Assembly: GCA_027482185.1 (NCBI GenBank)
Contig: JAIXWF010000003.1
Span: forward strand, 62,001-126,000
Source of the DNA: Opitutaceae bacterium
Lineage (GTDB): Bacteria > Verrucomicrobiota > Verrucomicrobiia > Opitutales > Opitutaceae
Reading direction: 5' to 3'
Length of the DNA stretch: 64,000 bases
Below the pieces are notes generated by a model. That model was not told where the DNA came from. It worked only from the letters and a program-made list of their open reading frames with translations, and did no database searches. A program made the position numbers and the translations under genes. Shown in pieces: positions 26,731 to 36,154 of the stretch; within the stretch, counting starts at the first letter, position 1, and the number at the start of each line of letters is the position of its first letter.

Positions 26731-28560
26731 ATGCCCGACACTCCCCCGACCGCCTCGGCCGCCCCGGAAACGGGCAACGCCGCCGCCATCGGGCGCCAGG
26801 TCGAGGCGGAAATGACCCGGCTGCTCTACCGTTCCGCGGGGTTCGGCCTGTTTTCCAATTTCGTCCTGGCCCTGATCTTGGTGGCCGGCACGCGGTCGGT
26901 GCACCCCGATTCGCTCCACCTCCCTTGGCTGGGTGCCATGATCGGCGTCACGGTGCTGCGCTGGGGGCTCAATATCGCTTTCGCCCGCACCTCCCCGGCC
27001 GGGGACGACCTCCAACGTTGGCGCCATGCCTTCTTTGCTGGCACCGTCGCCGCCGGCATCGTTTGGGGCGCCGCCGGCTGGTTCTATTTCCAAGTCCAGG
27101 CTCTGCTGCCCGGCCTTCTGCTAACCGTCATCCTTGCGGGCATGAACGCCGGCGCCGCGCGTTCCCTCGCATCCGTGCCGCTGTGCTACCGCGTCTACGT
27201 GATCGCCAGCCTCACTCCGTTGCTCGTCCGCGTCCTGTTGCTCGACGTCGCCGGGACCTGGACCCTCGGTCTGGTCATCGTCACCTACGCCCTCTTTCTG
27301 CTCCGCACGGCCCAGTTGCACCACGCCGACCTCCTGCGGCTCTGGCGCCTGATCTTTGAAAACGAGCTCCTGGTCGCCAACCTGCGGGTGGCCAAAGAGC
27401 AAGCCGAGGCCGCCAGCCAAGCCAAGAGCGAGTTCCTCGCCACCGTCAGCCACGAGATCCGCACGCCGATGAACGGCATCATGGGCATGCTCCAGGTGCT
27501 CGAGAATTCGCCCCTCACCGCCGAGCAACAGGCCCAGGTCGGCATCGCCGCCGGTTCCGCCGACACCCTGCTGCGTTTGCTCAACGACATCCTCGATTTC
27601 TCCAAGATCGAGAACGGCCAGCTCGAATTCGAGGCCATGCCGTTTTCCCTGCCCGGGGCCGTCGGCGAAGTCGCCGCCCTCCTCCGCGCCCGCGCCGCCG
27701 AAAAACGTCTCGAACTCGTGGCCGATCTGCCGGCCGACCTGCCGCCGTACGTGGTCGGCGACGCCGTCCGCCTCAAGCAGGTCCTCCTCAACCTCACCGG
27801 CAACGCGATCAAGTTCACGCCCCAGGGCCGCGTTGTGATTGCGGTGCGCGCGGAGGCCGTCACCGCCACCGAGGCCCGTCTGCGTCTCAGCGTCAGCGAC
27901 ACCGGCATCGGCATGAACGAGCAGACGCAGGCGAAACTGTTCCAGGCATTCTCCCAGGGCGACAGCTCGATGACCCGGCGTTTCGGCGGCACCGGTCTCG
28001 GCTTGGCGATCTCGCAACGCCTTGTCGCGCGGATGGGCGGACAGATCTCCGTCCAGAGCGAGCCCGGCCGCGGTTCCGAGTTTTCCTTTGTGCTGGGCCT
28101 GCCGCTGGCCTCCGTGCCGGTGCGGACGCCGGCCACGGTCGCCCCTTTCCCGGCCGCCCCGCTGGCGGGCCGCATTTTGGTCGTCGAGGACGACCGCGTG
28201 AACCAGCGCGTCATCCAACTCATTCTGCAGAAACTCGGCCTCGAATCCGCCTTGGCCGGCGACGGCAAGGCCGCCGTCGAGGCCGTCGCGGCGGAGAAGT
28301 TCGACGCCGTGCTCATGGATTGCCAGATGCCGGGTATGGACGGCCTCGAGGCCACGCGCCGGATCCGGACCTACCTCGCGGGCCGGCCTCTGCCGATCAT
28401 CGCCCTCACGGCCAACGCCATGAACGCCGACCGCCTCGCCTGCACGGCGGCGGGCATGGACGATTTTCTCGCGAAGCCTGTCCGGCAGGAGGAATTGCGC
28501 GCCGTCCTCGTTCGTTGGCTGCCCGCCGGCGCCGCGCCCGCGGCCCCGAAGCCCGCCTAA
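26731..28560 (+). CDS. Hybrid sensor histidine kinase / response regulator
   Basis: 609 residues. The N-terminal 200 residues form about six membrane helices without an obvious extracellular sensor domain. They are followed by HisKA with the phospho-acceptor His (SHEIRTPMNGIMGM), HATPase (NAIKFTPQG, DTGIGM, GTGLGLAIS) and a C-terminal receiver (ILVVEDDRVNQRV, phospho-Asp in LMDCQMPGMDG). No histidine phosphotransfer domain is attached, and no output regulator is adjacent. The signal is unknown. Confidence 0.94.
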   Translation: MPDTPPTASAAPETGNAAAIGRQVEAEMTRLLYRSAGFGLFSNFVLALILVAGTRSVHPDSLHLPWLGAMIGVTVLRWGLNIAFARTSPAGDDLQRWRHAFFAGTVAAGIVWGAAGWFYFQVQALLPGLLLTVILAGMNAGAARSLASVPLCYRVYVIASLTPLLVRVLLLDVAGTWTLGLVIVTYALFLLRTAQLHHADLLRLWRLIFENELLVANLRVAKEQAEAASQAKSEFLATVSHEIRTPMNGIMGMLQVLENSPLTAEQQAQVGIAAGSADTLLRLLNDILDFSKIENGQLEFEAMPFSLPGAVGEVAALLRARAAEKRLELVADLPADLPPYVVGDAVRLKQVLLNLTGNAIKFTPQGRVVIAVRAEAVTATEARLRLSVSDTGIGMNEQTQAKLFQAFSQGDSSMTRRFGGTGLGLAISQRLVARMGGQISVQSEPGRGSEFSFVLGLPLASVPVRTPATVAPFPAAPLAGRILVVEDDRVNQRVIQLILQKLGLESALAGDGKAAVEAVAAEKFDAVLMDCQMPGMDGLEATRRIRTYLAGRPLPIIALTANAMNADRLACTAAGMDDFLAKPVRQEELRAVLVRWLPAGAAPAAPKPA

Positions 28561-29807
28561 ACCGAACGGAAAACGACGGCGGCGTTCTGGCCACCGAAGC
28601 CGAGGTTGTTGCTCAGGACGGTCTTCACCTTGGCCGGACGCGCCACGTTGGGCACGTAGTCCAGGTCGCAGTCCGGATCCGGATCCTCGAGGTTGATCGT
28701 CGGGGCGATCGTCTGGGTCTGCAGGGTCTTCACGCAGATTACGGACTCGATGCCGCCCGCGGCGCCGAGCAGGTGACCGGTCATGGATTTCGTCGAACTG
28801 ATCGCAACGGTGCGCGCGTGGTCGCCGAAGACCTTCTTGATCGCGAGGGTCTCGAATTTGTCGTTGTAAGGCGTCGAGGTGCCGTGGGCGTTGATGTACT
28901 CGATCTGCTCCGGCGCCGTGCCGGCGCTCGCCAGCGCGCGCTTCATCGCCATGGAGAGCCCCTTGCCCTCGGGATCGGGCTGCGTGATGTGGTACGCATC
29001 GCAGGTGGCGGCGTAGCCCGCCAGTTCGCAATAAATCCGGGCCCCGCGCGCCATGGCATGCTCGTACGATTCGAGCACCAGCACGCCGGCTCCCTCGCCC
29101 ATGATGAAACCGTCGCGGCCCCGGTCGAAGGGCCGGCTGGCGCGCGCCGGTTCCGTGTTGCGCGTGCTCATCGCCTTCATTGCGCAGAAACTCGCGTAGG
29201 CAAAGGGCGTGATCGCCGCCTCGCTGCCGCCGGCGACCATCACGTCGACATCGCCGCGCCGGATGGCGTGCGCCGCCTCGCCCAGCGCGTGCGTGCCCGT
29301 CGCACAGGCGGAAACGACGCCGAAATTCGGGCCCCGCGCGCCGATCTCGATCGCGAAAAGGCCCGAGCACATGTTGCCGATCAGCGATGGGATCGTGAAC
29401 GGCGACACCTTGCGCGGACCGCGTTCGGCCAGGACCTTCAGCTGCGACTCATACGTGTACATGCCGCCGATGCCGGAGCCGATCATGACGCCGACGCGGT
29501 CGCCGTCCTCCTTGCCCATGTCCAAGCCCGCATCCTTGAACGCCTGCTTCGCCGCCACGAACCCGAAGTGCGTGTAGCGGTCGTTGCGCCGCGCTTCCTT
29601 CGGATCCATGTGCTGCGCCGCCTCCCAGTTCCGCACCTCGGCCCCGATCTGCGAGGCGAGCTCCGAGGGATCGAAGAGCGATACCCGGTCGATGCCGCAC
29701 TTGCCGGCGACCAGGCTGGCCCAGAAGGAATCGACGTCGTGACCGAGGGAGGTCACGACCCCGAGACCGGTCACCACGACACGGCGGGAAGACGAGGAAG
29801 AGTCCAT
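28557..29807 (-). CDS. fabF: 3-oxoacyl-ACP synthase II
   Basis: 416 residues. The ketosynthase Cys is in VVSACATGTHALGEA, and the two catalytic His are in INAHGTSTPYND and SMTGHLLGAAGG. It elongates acyl-ACP with malonyl-ACP in fatty acid synthesis. It is the last gene of a fabG-acpP-fabF unit, and a terminator-like hairpin lies between acpP and it. Its stop overlaps the end of the convergent histidine kinase by four bases. Confidence 0.96.
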   Translation of the reverse strand: MDSSSSSRRVVVTGLGVVTSLGHDVDSFWASLVAGKCGIDRVSLFDPSELASQIGAEVRNWEAAQHMDPKEARRNDRYTHFGFVAAKQAFKDAGLDMGKEDGDRVGVMIGSGIGGMYTYESQLKVLAERGPRKVSPFTIPSLIGNMCSGLFAIEIGARGPNFGVVSACATGTHALGEAAHAIRRGDVDVMVAGGSEAAITPFAYASFCAMKAMSTRNTEPARASRPFDRGRDGFIMGEGAGVLVLESYEHAMARGARIYCELAGYAATCDAYHITQPDPEGKGLSMAMKRALASAGTAPEQIEYINAHGTSTPYNDKFETLAIKKVFGDHARTVAISSTKSMTGHLLGAAGGIESVICVKTLQTQTIAPTINLEDPDPDCDLDYVPNVARPAKVKTVLSNNLGFGGQNAAVVFRSV

Positions 29808-29840
29808 GGGCGTGAAAACAAACCGCCGATCTCAGAAAAC

Positions 29841-29889
29841 AAAAAGGCGTTCTGCCAGAAATTTCCGCGAGGGAAACCGGCAGAACGCC
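29841..29889 (-). terminator. Hairpin terminator/attenuator between acpP and fabF
   Basis: On the minus strand, GGCGTTCTGCC and GGCAGAACGCC form a perfect 11-bp stem with a loop of about 22 bases, followed by TTTTTG. It lies between acpP and fabF and probably reduces readthrough, so that more ACP than FabF is made. Confidence 0.85.
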
Positions 29890-29907
29890 AAAAGGGAAAC
29901 GCAGGGC

Positions 29908-30171
29908 TCAGGCAGCGCCGGCCTTGGCCTTGATGTAGTCGATCACCTGGCCGACCGTCTGGAGCTTCTCGGCATCGGACTCGGGGATCTCGCCCTTGAT
30001 CTCGTCCTTGAACTCTTCTTCGAAGGCCATGATCAGCTCGACGGTATCGAGCGAATCGGCGCCGAGATCGTCGAGAAAGGAGGCCGTCGGGGTGATCTGC
30101 TCTTCGTTGACGTTGAGCTGATTGACGATGATCTCTTTGACGCGTTGTTCGATGGTTTTTTGGTCAGCCAT
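29908..30171 (-). CDS. acpP: Acyl carrier protein
   Basis: 87 residues, acidic. The phosphopantetheine attachment Ser is in [11 protein letters not shown]. It carries acyl chains for fatty acid and lipid synthesis. It lies between fabG upstream and fabF downstream, the common bacterial order. Confidence 0.96.
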   Translation of the reverse strand: MADQKTIEQRVKEIIVNQLNVNEEQITPTASFLDDLGADSLDTVELIMAFEEEFKDEIKGEIPESDAEKLQTVGQVIDYIKAKAGAA

Positions 30172-30210
30172 TTTCGGAAATTTGAGAGGGAAAAGCGCTG
30201 GGCGGAGGCT

Positions 30211-30960
30211 TCACATCGCCATTCCACCGTCAACGTTAAAAACTTGTCCGGTAATGTATCCCGCCTGATCCGAACACAGGTAGGCGGTCATCGTGGCGAT
30301 GTCGGCCGACTCGCCGAATCGCTTCAGCGGCACCGCTTCCAGGATCTTCGCCGACGCTTCCGGATTGTTCACGAATTCCGTGGTCATGTCGGTCTTGATG
30401 AACCCGGGGGCCACCGCATTGACGGTCACGTTGCGTCCCGCGAACTCCCGCGCCAGCGTCTTGGTCAGGCCGATCATGCCCGCCTTGGCCGCCGAGTAAT
30501 TGGCCTGGCCGGCGTTGCCCATCACGCCGCTGACCGAGGCGATATTGACGATCCGGCCGAAGCGCGCGCGCGTCATCGGGCGGCCGATCAACTTGGTAAA
30601 ATGGAAGCAGCTGGTGAGGTTGGTCGCGATGACGTCGTTCCAATCCGTCTCGCTCATGCGGAACAGCAGGCCGTCGCGGGTGATGCCGGCGTTGTTGACC
30701 AGAATATCGATCGCGGGGAATTCCTTGAGCAGGTCCTCGGACGCTTTCGCAATCGCCGCGCCGTCCGCGACATCCACCGCCAGCGCCTTGGCCTTGCCGC
30801 CCGCCGCCACGATCCCCGCCGCGACCGCGCCGCAGGAATCGGCGGATTTGGAAACGCAAATGACGGTCACGCCCTGTTTGGCGAGCGTTTCGGCGATGGC
30901 CTTGCCGATGCCTCGGCCAGCGCCGGTGACAAGGGCGGTGCGGTTGGTGAACGTGAGCAT
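30211..30960 (-). CDS. fabG: 3-oxoacyl-ACP reductase
   Basis: 249 residues from ATG 30960; the frame is open far upstream, but that is antisense to nothing conserved. It is a short-chain dehydrogenase. The NADPH site is TGAGRGIGKAIAE, the NNAG motif is present, and the catalytic residues are Ser in NIASVSGVMGN with Tyr-Lys in YSAAKAG. It reduces 3-oxoacyl-ACP. It is the first gene of the fab unit, 39 bases from acpP. Confidence 0.95.
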   Translation of the reverse strand: MLTFTNRTALVTGAGRGIGKAIAETLAKQGVTVICVSKSADSCGAVAAGIVAAGGKAKALAVDVADGAAIAKASEDLLKEFPAIDILVNNAGITRDGLLFRMSETDWNDVIATNLTSCFHFTKLIGRPMTRARFGRIVNIASVSGVMGNAGQANYSAAKAGMIGLTKTLAREFAGRNVTVNAVAPGFIKTDMTTEFVNNPEASAKILEAVPLKRFGESADIATMTAYLCSDQAGYITGQVFNVDGGMAM

Positions 30961-31058
30961 AGGAACGGAAAAGGTGCGGGCAGCGTTCAGCGCGTAGCGA
31001 GTAGAAAATTCGCCGCCGCCCTCGCCCGCTCCCCGCCGCCGCGTATCCGTCGCTCCGC

Positions 31059-32234
31059 TCAGTAGACGTCGCGCTGGTAGCGCTTGTCCTTCTTGAGCTG
31101 CTTCACGTAGTCCGCCGCCTGCTCCGGCGTCAGGCCGCCCTGCTCCGCCGCAATCTGGTGCAAGGCCGCATCCACGTCTTTCGCCATCCGCTTGGCATCG
31201 CCGCAGACGAAGAAATACGCCCCGCCCTGCAGCCACGCCCACAGCTCCTTCCCGTGCTCGCGCATCCGGTCCTGCACGTAAACCTTCGCCGCTTGGTCGC
31301 GCGAAAACGCCGTATCCAGCCGCGCCAGCTGCCCCTTTGCCTGATAATCGAGCCACTCTTCCTCGTAGAGAAAATCGGTGCTGCGCTTTTGGTCGCCGAA
31401 AAACAGCCAGTTCCGCCCCGTTGCGCCCGTCGCCACCCGCTCCTGCATGAACGCCCGGAACGGCGCGATCCCCGTGCCCGGCCCCACCATGATGCAATCC
31501 TTGCTCCGGTCCTCCGGCGGGCCGAAATGCGAATCCGACACAAACACCGGCACCGGCGTCGCGCCCGGCTGCGCCCGGTCCGCCAAAAACGTCGAGCACA
31601 CGCCCACGCGCTCGCGCCCGTTCGTCGCATAGCGCACCACCGCGACGGTCAAGTGCACGTCCTCGGGATAAACCGTGCCCGACGACGCGATCGAATACAG
31701 CCGCGGCATCAATTTCCTCAGGTACTCGGCAAACTCCGCCGCCGTGAACCGCGCGCTCGGAAACTCCGCCAGCAAATCCACGAATTCCCGTTCTTCCAAG
31801 AAGGCCGGCAACGCTTCCTTCGCCTCCGGCGCCAGCAGGGCCGCCAACTTCTCCTTTTCCGCCCCCGTGGTCACCTTCGCCGCGAGCGTCTCGAGGAATT
31901 TCCGTGTCGGCTTCGCCAACGCCAACCGCTCCGTCAACGCGACCCGCAGCGCGATCGGCGCCGCCAGTTTCAACGCCGCCGGCGCGACCGGCTCGTCGCC
32001 CGTCGCCCCCAGGCGCTGCAGCAATTCCGCCACTTCCTCCGGCCGGTTGGTCGGGAACACCCCGAGCGAATCGCCCGCCTTGCAACGCAGGCCGCTGCCC
32101 CGCAGGTCCACGACGAAGTGGCGCGTCTCCTTGGCCGATCCCGGTTTGTTCAGCATCCGGTTTTCGGTCAGCCGCGCGGGAAACGGCCGGTCCTTGGAGA
32201 ATTCGGAAACGGAAACGTCGGCGGAAGCGGACAT
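31059..32234 (-). CDS. CysJ-like flavoprotein reductase without flavodoxin domain
   Basis: 391 residues. It resembles the FAD/NADPH half of sulfite reductase alpha subunit and cytochrome P450 reductases. FAD binding is seen in RLYSIASS and VGVCSTFL, the NADP site in GPGTGIAPFRAFMQER, and VCGDAKRMAKDVD follows. The C-terminus KRYQRDVY ends with the aromatic residue that stacks on FAD. The N-terminal flavodoxin domain of CysJ is absent and no cysI is adjacent, so the electron acceptor is unknown; it could be a separate flavodoxin or hemoprotein. Confidence 0.88.
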   Translation of the reverse strand: MSASADVSVSEFSKDRPFPARLTENRMLNKPGSAKETRHFVVDLRGSGLRCKAGDSLGVFPTNRPEEVAELLQRLGATGDEPVAPAALKLAAPIALRVALTERLALAKPTRKFLETLAAKVTTGAEKEKLAALLAPEAKEALPAFLEEREFVDLLAEFPSARFTAAEFAEYLRKLMPRLYSIASSGTVYPEDVHLTVAVVRYATNGRERVGVCSTFLADRAQPGATPVPVFVSDSHFGPPEDRSKDCIMVGPGTGIAPFRAFMQERVATGATGRNWLFFGDQKRSTDFLYEEEWLDYQAKGQLARLDTAFSRDQAAKVYVQDRMREHGKELWAWLQGGAYFFVCGDAKRMAKDVDAALHQIAAEQGGLTPEQAADYVKQLKKDKRYQRDVY

Positions 32235-32342
32235 GGGCTGCGAACAAGGCCGAAACCTTCACCCACGGAAAGTCTGAAAGCGGCGGCCCGTCCGGATTTG
32301 GCTGTTGTTTCGACCTCCCGCCCCTCCACAGTCCTCCGTCCC

Positions 32343-33161
32343 ATGTCCGCCGAACCTATCCGAGTCCAAAAATTCCTCGCCGACGCCGGAGTCTGCTCGC
32401 GCCGCGCCGCCGAGGCCCTCGTCGTTCAAGGCGAAGTTTGGATCAACGGCACCGCCGCCACGGTCGGCCAAAAAGTCGTGCCCGGCGTCGACCGCGTCAC
32501 CGTCAGCGGCAAGACGGTCCGCACCCAGGCCCAGCCCAAGATCACCGTCGCCGTCCACAAACCCCGCGGTCTCGTCTGCTCCAACGACGACCCGCACCAC
32601 GCCGCGACCGTCTTCGAATTGCTGCCGCGCGAATTTTCGAAATTCCGTTTCTTCTGCGCCGGCCGTCTCGACCTCGACAGCGAGGGCCTCGTGATTCTCA
32701 CGACCGACGGCGATCTCGCCCACCGGCTGATGCATCCGTCCAACGTGGTCGTGAAACGCTACCACGTCGTGCTCAAGGCTCCGTTCCCGTCCCGCCGTTT
32801 GCCGCAGCTCATCCGCGGCGTCGTCATCGAGGGCGAACGCCTGAAGGTCGAGCGCGCCGCCTTGATCAACGCCGACGCCTCCGAGTCCGCCACCGATCTC
32901 GATGTGCACATGCACCACGGCAAGAAGCGCGAGATCCGCCAGCTGTTCACCACGCTCGGCTTCGAGGTGAAACGCCTGAAGCGCTACCAGATCGGCGCCC
33001 TGCAGCTGAAGGGAATCCCGTTGCGGGCCGGGAAGGTCCTTTCCACAAAGGACATCGAGTCCCTTTTCCGCAGTCCGCGGACGCCGCGCGCGCCCCACGA
33101 AGCCTACGCCCGCCGCGCCCCCGCCCCGGCCGCCGCCTCCTCTCCCGTTGATGAAGACTAA
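32343..33161 (+). CDS. Pseudouridine synthase, RsuA/RluB family
   Basis: 272 residues from ATG 32343; a much longer frame upstream is antisense to the reductase. An S4 RNA-binding domain is at the N-terminus (RVQKFLADAGVCSRRAAE). The catalytic Asp is in GRLDLDSEGLVILTTDGD, and the HHGKKREIRQLF motif follows. It makes a pseudouridine in rRNA, probably 23S rRNA as RluB does. The C-terminal tail is Pro/Ala/Arg-rich. It overlaps the next gene by 11 bases. Confidence 0.92.
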   Translation: MSAEPIRVQKFLADAGVCSRRAAEALVVQGEVWINGTAATVGQKVVPGVDRVTVSGKTVRTQAQPKITVAVHKPRGLVCSNDDPHHAATVFELLPREFSKFRFFCAGRLDLDSEGLVILTTDGDLAHRLMHPSNVVVKRYHVVLKAPFPSRRLPQLIRGVVIEGERLKVERAALINADASESATDLDVHMHHGKKREIRQLFTTLGFEVKRLKRYQIGALQLKGIPLRAGKVLSTKDIESLFRSPRTPRAPHEAYARRAPAPAAASSPVDED

Positions 33162-33996
33162 ACTCCTCGCCATCGCCGTCCTCTCCGTCGCACTCCTCGC
33201 CGCCGGCCGCGCCGCTCCGCTCGCCGCCACCACCGCGGTGCACACGAAGCCCGACCGCAGCGCCCCCGTCATCACTTCGCTCAAGGCCGGCACCGAGCCC
33301 GCCATCGCCGTCAGCGCCCTCGCGAACACGCCCGCCGGGTGGATGGCCATCGAGCTGCCCGGTCCCTTCGAGGGCTACGTCGAAAACAAGGACCTCACCA
33401 AGAGCCTCGACGTGAAAGCGGGCGCGCCGATCCGCCTCGCGCCGAAGGCCGACGCCGGCGTCCTCGTCGTCGCCGAAAAGGGCGACAAGACCACCATCAC
33501 CGGCCTCCGCGGCAAATGGACGCAGCTCAATCTCGAGAAGAAGCTCATCGCCTTCATCGAGGTCGGCGCCACGCCCGGCTACCTTCCCCCGATCGCCACC
33601 GCCCCGGCCGGCGGCACCGTCGCCCCTGCCCCGCAGCCTTCGTCCCCCGCCCCGCTCGCCGCCGCCCCGGTCCAACCCGGCGTCTACGGCTCCGCCACGC
33701 CCGGCCAAGCCGTGCAGATGGTGAATCTCGGCGACGGCGGCTCTACCACCCTGCCGCGCCAGTACGCCGGCCGCTTTGTCTCCACGCGCCGCCCGCTCGC
33801 CCCGCGCCGTCCCTTCGATTACGCCCTCAACGACGACGCCGGCCGCCGCTACGCCTACCTCGATATTTCCAAGCTGCTCCTCACCGACCAGATCGACAAC
33901 TACGTCGGCCGCACCGTGTACGTCTTCGGCACCGCCCGCGCCTCCGCGGACGGCAAAGACATGGTCATCCAGGTCGAGACGCTGCAGCTGAAGTAA
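33151..33996 (+). CDS. Secreted protein with SH3-like domains, function unknown
   Basis: 281 residues from ATG 33151. A signal peptide (KTKLLAIAVLSVALLAAGRA) precedes two apparent SH3b-like repeats. The first (about 25-85) contains VHTKPDRSAPVITSLKAG and the second (about 88-142) IRLAPKADAGVLVVAEKGD. A Pro/Ala linker and a C-terminal domain (about 205-281) with YVGRTVYVFGTA follow. Bacterial SH3 domains often bind cell wall. The start overlaps the pseudouridine synthase stop. No enzyme motif is seen. Confidence 0.75.
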   Translation: MKTKLLAIAVLSVALLAAGRAAPLAATTAVHTKPDRSAPVITSLKAGTEPAIAVSALANTPAGWMAIELPGPFEGYVENKDLTKSLDVKAGAPIRLAPKADAGVLVVAEKGDKTTITGLRGKWTQLNLEKKLIAFIEVGATPGYLPPIATAPAGGTVAPAPQPSSPAPLAAAPVQPGVYGSATPGQAVQMVNLGDGGSTTLPRQYAGRFVSTRRPLAPRRPFDYALNDDAGRRYAYLDISKLLLTDQIDNYVGRTVYVFGTARASADGKDMVIQVETLQLK

Positions 33997-34059
33997 ACTT
34001 CCTCCCTTCGCCGCGGCCGCCGCGCGTTTGTCCGCGGGCCGCGGTCCTTCTTTGCCCTC

Positions 34060-34935
34060 ATGGAACTGATCGACGGTAACCACATCGCGGCCGCCATCGC
34101 CGCGGAACTCAAAGCCGAAATCGCCGCCGCCCCGGGCCGCAAGCCCTGCATCGCCCTCGTGCGCGTCGGCGAAGATCCCGCTTCGGTTTCCTACGTCAAA
34201 AAGAAGGAGAAAACCGCCGCCGAGATCGGCGCCGTTTCCCGCGTCATTCTGCCGCCCGTCACGATCTCGCAGGCCGAACTCTTCGCCCTGATCGATTCGC
34301 TCAACGCCGACGCCACCGTCGACGGCATCCTCGTCCAGTCCCCGCTGCCCAAGCACATCGACGAGGTCGCCGTCTTCCGCCGCGTCGCGCCGGAAAAGGA
34401 CGTCGACGGCTTCAACACCGTCAATCTCGGCAAGGTCGCGCAGGAGGACGAGACCGGCTTCGTTGCCTGCACGCCCGCCGGCATCATGGAGTTGCTCCGC
34501 CGCAGCGGCGTCGACCTGAAGGGCAAACACGTCGTCGTCCTCGGCCGATCCCTCATCGTCGGCAAACCCGTCGCCCTCCTCGCGCTCCAGAAACGCGCCG
34601 GCGCCAACGGCACCGTCACCATCTGCCATTCCGGCACCGCCAATCTCCCCGTTTTCACCCGCTCGGCCGACGTCCTCATCGCCGCCATCGGCCGCCCCGA
34701 GTTCGTCACCGCCGACATGGTGAAACCCGGCGCCGTCGTCATCGACGTCGGCATCAACCGCGTCGCCGATGCGTCCAAGAAAACCGGCTACAAGCTCGTC
34801 GGCGACGTCCACTTCGAGTCCGTCGCCCCGCTCTGCGCCAAGATCACGCCCGTGCCCGGCGGCGTCGGCCCGATGACCGTCGCCATGCTCCTGCAGAACA
34901 CGGTCAAGGCGTGGCGCGGCCGCGGCGTCCGCTAG
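34060..34935 (+). CDS. folD: Methylenetetrahydrofolate dehydrogenase/cyclohydrolase
   Basis: 291 residues, normal for FolD. The catalytic Lys lies in [21 protein letters not shown] and the C-terminal [14 protein letters not shown] are family signatures, and the Rossmann NADP site is [13 protein letters not shown]. It interconverts methylene-, methenyl- and 10-formyl-tetrahydrofolate. Confidence 0.96.
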   Translation: MELIDGNHIAAAIAAELKAEIAAAPGRKPCIALVRVGEDPASVSYVKKKEKTAAEIGAVSRVILPPVTISQAELFALIDSLNADATVDGILVQSPLPKHIDEVAVFRRVAPEKDVDGFNTVNLGKVAQEDETGFVACTPAGIMELLRRSGVDLKGKHVVVLGRSLIVGKPVALLALQKRAGANGTVTICHSGTANLPVFTRSADVLIAAIGRPEFVTADMVKPGAVVIDVGINRVADASKKTGYKLVGDVHFESVAPLCAKITPVPGGVGPMTVAMLLQNTVKAWRGRGVR

Positions 34936-34973
34936 CTTGCCCCGGCCGGCGCAATCCGTTTCCCTTTTCCCCA

Positions 34974-36104
34974 ATGCCCGCCCCCTTGATTTTGGTCGTC
35001 GACGACCAGCCCATCAACGTTCAGCTGCTGAAACGTAAACTGGAGCGCGAGGGGATCCGCATCAACGCCGCCTACAACGGACTCGAGGCCCTCGAATTGG
35101 TCCGGAAGGAAAAGCCCGATCTCATTCTCCTCGATGTCATGATGCCCGACATGGACGGCATCGAGGTCTGCCAACGTCTCCAGGCCAGCGAGGAAACGCG
35201 CGGCATCCCCGTCATCTTCATCACCGCGCGCACCACCAAGGAGAGCAAACTCGAGGGGCTCAGCGTCGGCGCCGTCGACTACATCACCAAGCCCATCGAC
35301 CTCGACGAAACCCTCGCCCGCGTCCAGACGCAGTTGCGGTTCGTCACCATCAACCGCCAGCTCGTCGACCTCACCCGTCGCCTCGAGGAATCGCGCAAGG
35401 CCGCCACCATCGGCGCCGTCACCCAAGGCATCGCCCACAATCTCAACAATCTCCTCGGCGTCGTCATCGGCTACCTCGATCTCGTCAAAGCCTACTACGA
35501 CAAACCCGAGCAGGTGAAAAAGAACGCGCAGCACGTCGAAGACGCCGTCCAGCGCATCGTCACCATCATCAAGCAGCTGAGCACACTGGTTGTGAAATCG
35601 CGCCCGCCGCTCGTGAAGGCCGGCCTCCAGAAATTGCTCGAAGGCGGCATCGAGCGTTTCCACGAGGACTACCGCTCCACCGCCCCGGTCACGATCGACA
35701 ATCCCCTCGGCGACCAACTGATCGACACCAACTACGAGATCCTCGAGGAGGTTCTCGCCAAGGTCCTGATCAACGGCTGGGAGTCCTACGACAACAAGCC
35801 GACCGACCCGCGCCCCCTGTCCATCCACACCCGCATCGTCGAGAAACCCGACGAGGGCAAATTCGTCGAAATCCGCGTCACCGACCACGGCCACGGCATC
35901 GACGCCGACATCCGCGACAAGATGTTCGAGCCCTTCGTCAGCACGAAGAACACCGTCGGCGTCGGCATGGGCCTCACCGTCGCGCGCCACGCCCTGCGCA
36001 ACCTCGGCGGCGAAGTCACGATGACCGACACGCCCGGCGGCGGCGCCACCGCGATCTTGATGCACCCCGTCGAAAAACGGGTGAAGAAACCGTTCGGCGA
36101 GTGA
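34974..36104 (+). CDS. Receiver-histidine kinase protein, soluble
   Basis: 376 residues from ATG 34974. The domain order is receiver first (LILVVDDQPINV, phospho-Asp in ILLDVMMPDMDG, Lys in YITKPID), then a histidine kinase with the acceptor His in GIAHNLNNLLGVVIGY. The ATPase domain follows (INGWESYDN, DHGHGID, GVGMGLTVAR). There is no membrane segment. This order suggests a kinase controlled by phosphorylation from a partner; none is adjacent. It lies between folD and proC. Confidence 0.9.
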   Translation: MPAPLILVVDDQPINVQLLKRKLEREGIRINAAYNGLEALELVRKEKPDLILLDVMMPDMDGIEVCQRLQASEETRGIPVIFITARTTKESKLEGLSVGAVDYITKPIDLDETLARVQTQLRFVTINRQLVDLTRRLEESRKAATIGAVTQGIAHNLNNLLGVVIGYLDLVKAYYDKPEQVKKNAQHVEDAVQRIVTIIKQLSTLVVKSRPPLVKAGLQKLLEGGIERFHEDYRSTAPVTIDNPLGDQLIDTNYEILEEVLAKVLINGWESYDNKPTDPRPLSIHTRIVEKPDEGKFVEIRVTDHGHGIDADIRDKMFEPFVSTKNTVGVGMGLTVARHALRNLGGEVTMTDTPGGGATAILMHPVEKRVKKPFGE

Positions 36105-36154
36105 ACGGGCCGCGGCTTGACGCCGCACCCGCGCCGACCCAAATCCGCTTTCCC

